A stretch of DNA of 64,000 nucleotides from Ferrovibrio sp036381655. Lineage in GTDB: Bacteria; Pseudomonadota; Alphaproteobacteria; Ferrovibrionales; Ferrovibrionaceae. This document shows, piece by piece, positions 62,057-64,000 of the stretch (within the stretch, counting starts at the first letter, position 1; each line of letters begins with the position of its first letter). The notes under the pieces are model-generated. The model saw only the letters and a list, made by a program, of their open reading frames with translations, made no database searches and was not told the origin of the DNA. A program made the position numbers and the translations under genes. The stretch lies in contig NZ_DASVCJ010000076.1 of assembly GCF_036381655.1 (NCBI RefSeq), positions 62,001 to 126,000 on the forward strand, in the 5' to 3' direction.

Positions 62057-63613
62057 TTACGCCGGCCGGTGCTCCCGCCCCTTCGGGCTCAGCCGCACGC
62101 CCGGCCGCAGGCGCCGATAGGGCAAGGTCTCGGCCCGCTCGATGAAGGCGCCGGGGCTTTCCACGGTCAGGATCGCTTCGGCGATATCGGTGAAGTCGCC
62201 GCGGAAATGCACCGTGCTTTTGACGCCGACGATCTGGCGCCGGCCCGGCTCGATGCCGAGATGGCGGTACATCTCCTTGTCGGCCGCCTGCACCCGGATC
62301 GAGCTGACGACGAGATCGACGCCCCCTCCGTTTGATGTCGGGCAACTCAGCCGCGCCATCGGCCCGAGCGCCATGCGCGTGCCCTTGTAGAACGGCCCGG
62401 TGCAGAGGAACCGGCCGTCATTCAGCTTGGCGACCTTGAAGCGGTTGCGGTAGGGCCTGGCGCCGTCGAAGGTCTTGCCGCCGACCGCGATCTCGATCTC
62501 CGCCCCCTCGCCGGCCTGATGCGCAATCCTGGCCGCTTCGGCATCGCAGAGCAGGCCCAGCGCCGCATCGGGCACCCGATGTTCGATCAGGGCGGCGAGC
62601 AGCCCCGTCGTGTCGCTGGTGGCGCCGGCGCCGGGATTGTCCTGCACATCGGCCAGCACGATGGACTTGCGCGCCCCGCCGACGATCAGCCGGCGCGCCT
62701 CCTCGATGGCCTCGTCCGGCGACAGGAGCCGCGCTTTGAACTCCGCCTCGCGCTCGGCGATATGCCTTGCCAGATCGTCGGCCGCCTTGTCGGCGGCGTC
62801 CTGCGTATCGGCATAGGCCAGCACCGCCGGGCCGCATTCGGCGATATCGGCGGGATGAAAACCCGGCGCGAAGCTGAGCGAGCTGACCGCGCCGCGCTCC
62901 ATCCCGCTTAAGGTTTCGTAGATGCTGCTGCAGGGCTCGATGAAGCTGCATTGCGCCGTCAGCGGAATGAGGAACGGCAGCTTGCGCAGCGCCTTGGCCT
63001 GGCGCGGCCGCTCGCCGTTCAGCAGCTTTTCCAGATGCCGCGCCACCCGGCCGCCGGTCGCCGCCATGTCGAGATGCGGATAGGTGCGGTAGGCGATCAG
63101 CACGTCGCTGTAGCGCAGCATCTCCGGCGTCACATTGGCATGCAGGTCGAGGCTGGCGACCACCGGCAGGTCCGGCCCGACCACGGCGCGCACCCGGCGC
63201 AGCAATTCGCCCTCGCCGTCTTCGTGGCTTTCGACCACCATCGCGCCATGCAGGTCGAGATAGACCGCGTCGATCCGGCCTTTCAGCGCCGCCAGGCCGT
63301 CGGCGATCTTCCCGGCGACGAAGTCGAACGCCTCGTCGGTGACGTAGGAGGATGGCTGCGCCGCCGCCCAGCAGATCGGCTCCAGGCGCCAGCCTTTCGG
63401 CCTGGCGCTCGCGATGAAGCCGCCGATGGGAATGTTCATCGGCTCGAAGGTCTCGAACATCGCCGGCCCTTCGGTCAGCGCCGGCCAGCCCTCGCCTTCG
63501 ACGAACTTGTCCAGCGTCGCCTTCTGCGGCGCGAAGGTGTTGGTCTCGTGCTGGAAACCGGCCAAAGCGATTCTGGGCTGGGCGATTCTGGGCTGGGCGA
63601 TGCGGAAGGTCAT
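62057..63613 (-). CDS. M81 family metallopeptidase (MlrC-like)
   Basis: 518 residues. HETNTFAP near the N-terminus, DLHGAMVVESHEDGEGE, SLDLHANVTPEM and YRTYPHLDMAATG, with DVQDNPGAGATSDTTG later, are the M81 Zn-site segments. MlrC breaks down microcystin in sphingomonads; most relatives have other substrates, so this is not evidence of microcystin degradation. No signal peptide is seen. The first residues contain a duplicated IAQPR unit. Confidence 0.9.
   Translation of the reverse strand: MTFRIAQPRIAQPRIALAGFQHETNTFAPQKATLDKFVEGEGWPALTEGPAMFETFEPMNIPIGGFIASARPKGWRLEPICWAAAQPSSYVTDEAFDFVAGKIADGLAALKGRIDAVYLDLHGAMVVESHEDGEGELLRRVRAVVGPDLPVVASLDLHANVTPEMLRYSDVLIAYRTYPHLDMAATGGRVARHLEKLLNGERPRQAKALRKLPFLIPLTAQCSFIEPCSSIYETLSGMERGAVSSLSFAPGFHPADIAECGPAVLAYADTQDAADKAADDLARHIAEREAEFKARLLSPDEAIEEARRLIVGGARKSIVLADVQDNPGAGATSDTTGLLAALIEHRVPDAALGLLCDAEAARIAHQAGEGAEIEIAVGGKTFDGARPYRNRFKVAKLNDGRFLCTGPFYKGTRMALGPMARLSCPTSNGGGVDLVVSSIRVQAADKEMYRHLGIEPGRRQIVGVKSTVHFRGDFTDIAEAILTVESPGAFIERAETLPYRRLRPGVRLSPKGREHRPA
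63567..63601. repeat. 15-bp in-frame tandem duplication at the M81 N-terminus
   Basis: GCGATTCTGGGCTGG is present twice (63567-63581 and 63582-63596) and followed by a third partial GCGAT. It encodes RIAQP-type units at residues 4-16 of the M81 protein, so it keeps frame. It looks like recent replication slippage. Confidence 0.8.
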
Positions 63614-63631
63614 GGGATGCCCGAAGCCGGT

Positions 63632-64000
63632 TCAGATATCGGCGTAGCAATGCGTCTCCGCCTTGCCGCCGGGATGGGTGACCGCGCCGTCATGGGCATC
63701 GCCCACGGTCTGCGCGTATTTCCACAGCGCGCCGGACTGGTAATCGGTCCTGCGCGGCTTCCATGTCTTCCGGCGCCGGGCGAATTCCGCCGCGCTCACA
63801 CCGACGTTGAGAATGCCCTTCACCGCGTCGATGGTGATGATGTCGCCGTTCCTGATCAGGCCGATCGGGCCGCCGACCGCCGCTTCCGGGCCGACATGGC
63901 CGATGCAGAAGCCGCGCGTGGCGCCGGAGAAACGCCCATCGGTGATCAGCGCCACCTTCTCGCCCATGCCCTGGCCGTAGATCGCCGAGGTGGTGGACAG
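63632..64000 (-). CDS. ilvD: Dihydroxy-acid dehydratase, 3' part only
   Basis: The last ~122 residues of an IlvD, which runs off the right edge of the window. LITDGRFSGATRGFCIGHVGPEA carries the conserved substrate/Ser region and the protein ends in KAETHCYADI-like AETHCYADI, the usual IlvD end. It makes branched-chain 2-oxo acids and needs an Fe-S cluster. It ends about 18 bp before the M81 start, so the two are probably co-transcribed. Confidence 0.93.
   Translation of the reverse strand: MSTTSAIYGQGMGEKVALITDGRFSGATRGFCIGHVGPEAAVGGPIGLIRNGDIITIDAVKGILNVGVSAAEFARRRKTWKPRRTDYQSGALWKYAQTVGDAHDGAVTHPGGKAETHCYADI

Noticed and set aside
62057..63613. MlrC as evidence for microcystin breakdown
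   Set aside because: M81 proteins are widespread and mlrA/B/D are absent here, so the specific function is not supported.

Overview
The window is chromosomal DNA from a GC-rich alphaproteobacterium. Three things point to Rhodospirillales or a close relative: the high-GC gene stock, the gene order argS-SPOR-nagZ-M50-scpA-scpB-tatABC-serS-surE-pcm-nlpD, and the yajC-secD-secF-Mth938-phytoene synthase-like run. That placement is inference from synteny and protein style; no rRNA or other phylogenetic marker is present. Genes are tightly packed, with many 4-nt ATGA/GTGA overlaps. No tRNA, rRNA, CRISPR array, prophage or insertion sequence was recognised.

Layout. 1-4.4 kb: a partial SGNH-like protein, a flavin reductase, a PAS protein, a YecD-like isochorismatase-family hydrolase divergent from a TetR regulator (with a palindromic operator between them), a hemerythrin-like protein and a metal-binding HMA protein. 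4.6-11.8 kb: the Sec accessory genes yajC-secD-secF, then homologues of mitochondrial complex I assembly/accessory proteins (NDUFAF3-like, NDUFAF6-like, NDUFA9-like SDR), then trmFO. 11.8-15.9 kb: DNA repair and replication (recX, uvrA, ssb). 15.9-18.8 kb: a small stress operon (CsbD, DUF883/ElaB-like, holin-like) with a probable EcfG-type general stress promoter, then mazG and two tandem DUF6455 cysteine-motif proteins. 19.0-26.7 kb: a membrane PQQ dehydrogenase of the glucose dehydrogenase type, then an imelysin/dihaem oxidoreductase/imelysin/DUF1513 cluster of the iron-regulated type, preceded by a Fur-box-like sequence.

26.7-33.2 kb: an ELM1-like protein, an MBL hydrolase, tatD and metG, then a TPR-glycosyltransferase-like protein overlapping an unrecognised helical protein. 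33.3-37.8 kb: pyrB, a probably inactive pyrC-like gene (pyrC'), plsY, a dprA gene reduced to its two ends, and chrA. 37.9-41.1 kb: an aldehyde dehydrogenase, a 2OG-Fe(II) oxygenase and a DUF815 ATPase. 41.1-53.3 kb: the long minus-strand housekeeping block running argS to nlpD. 53.4-64 kb: erpA, xth and a set of small metabolic and detoxification genes (zinc alcohol dehydrogenase, two GSTs, DUF427, VOC/AraC pair, ArsR-SRPBCC pair), then a desaturase, a SemiSWEET, an M81 peptidase and the 3' end of ilvD.

The observations most worth a second look are: the internally deleted dprA; the pyrC' gene with two lost catalytic residues; a ten-unit TGGC array phased at 10-11 bp in the only long non-coding stretch (61.5-62.06 kb); the EcfG-type promoter before the stress operon; the hairpin and Fur-like box around the imelysin cluster; and the tandem DUF6455 pair. 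I found no clear defence system or wholly new multi-gene machine. The TPR/unknown pair and the imelysin cluster are the least understood groups.
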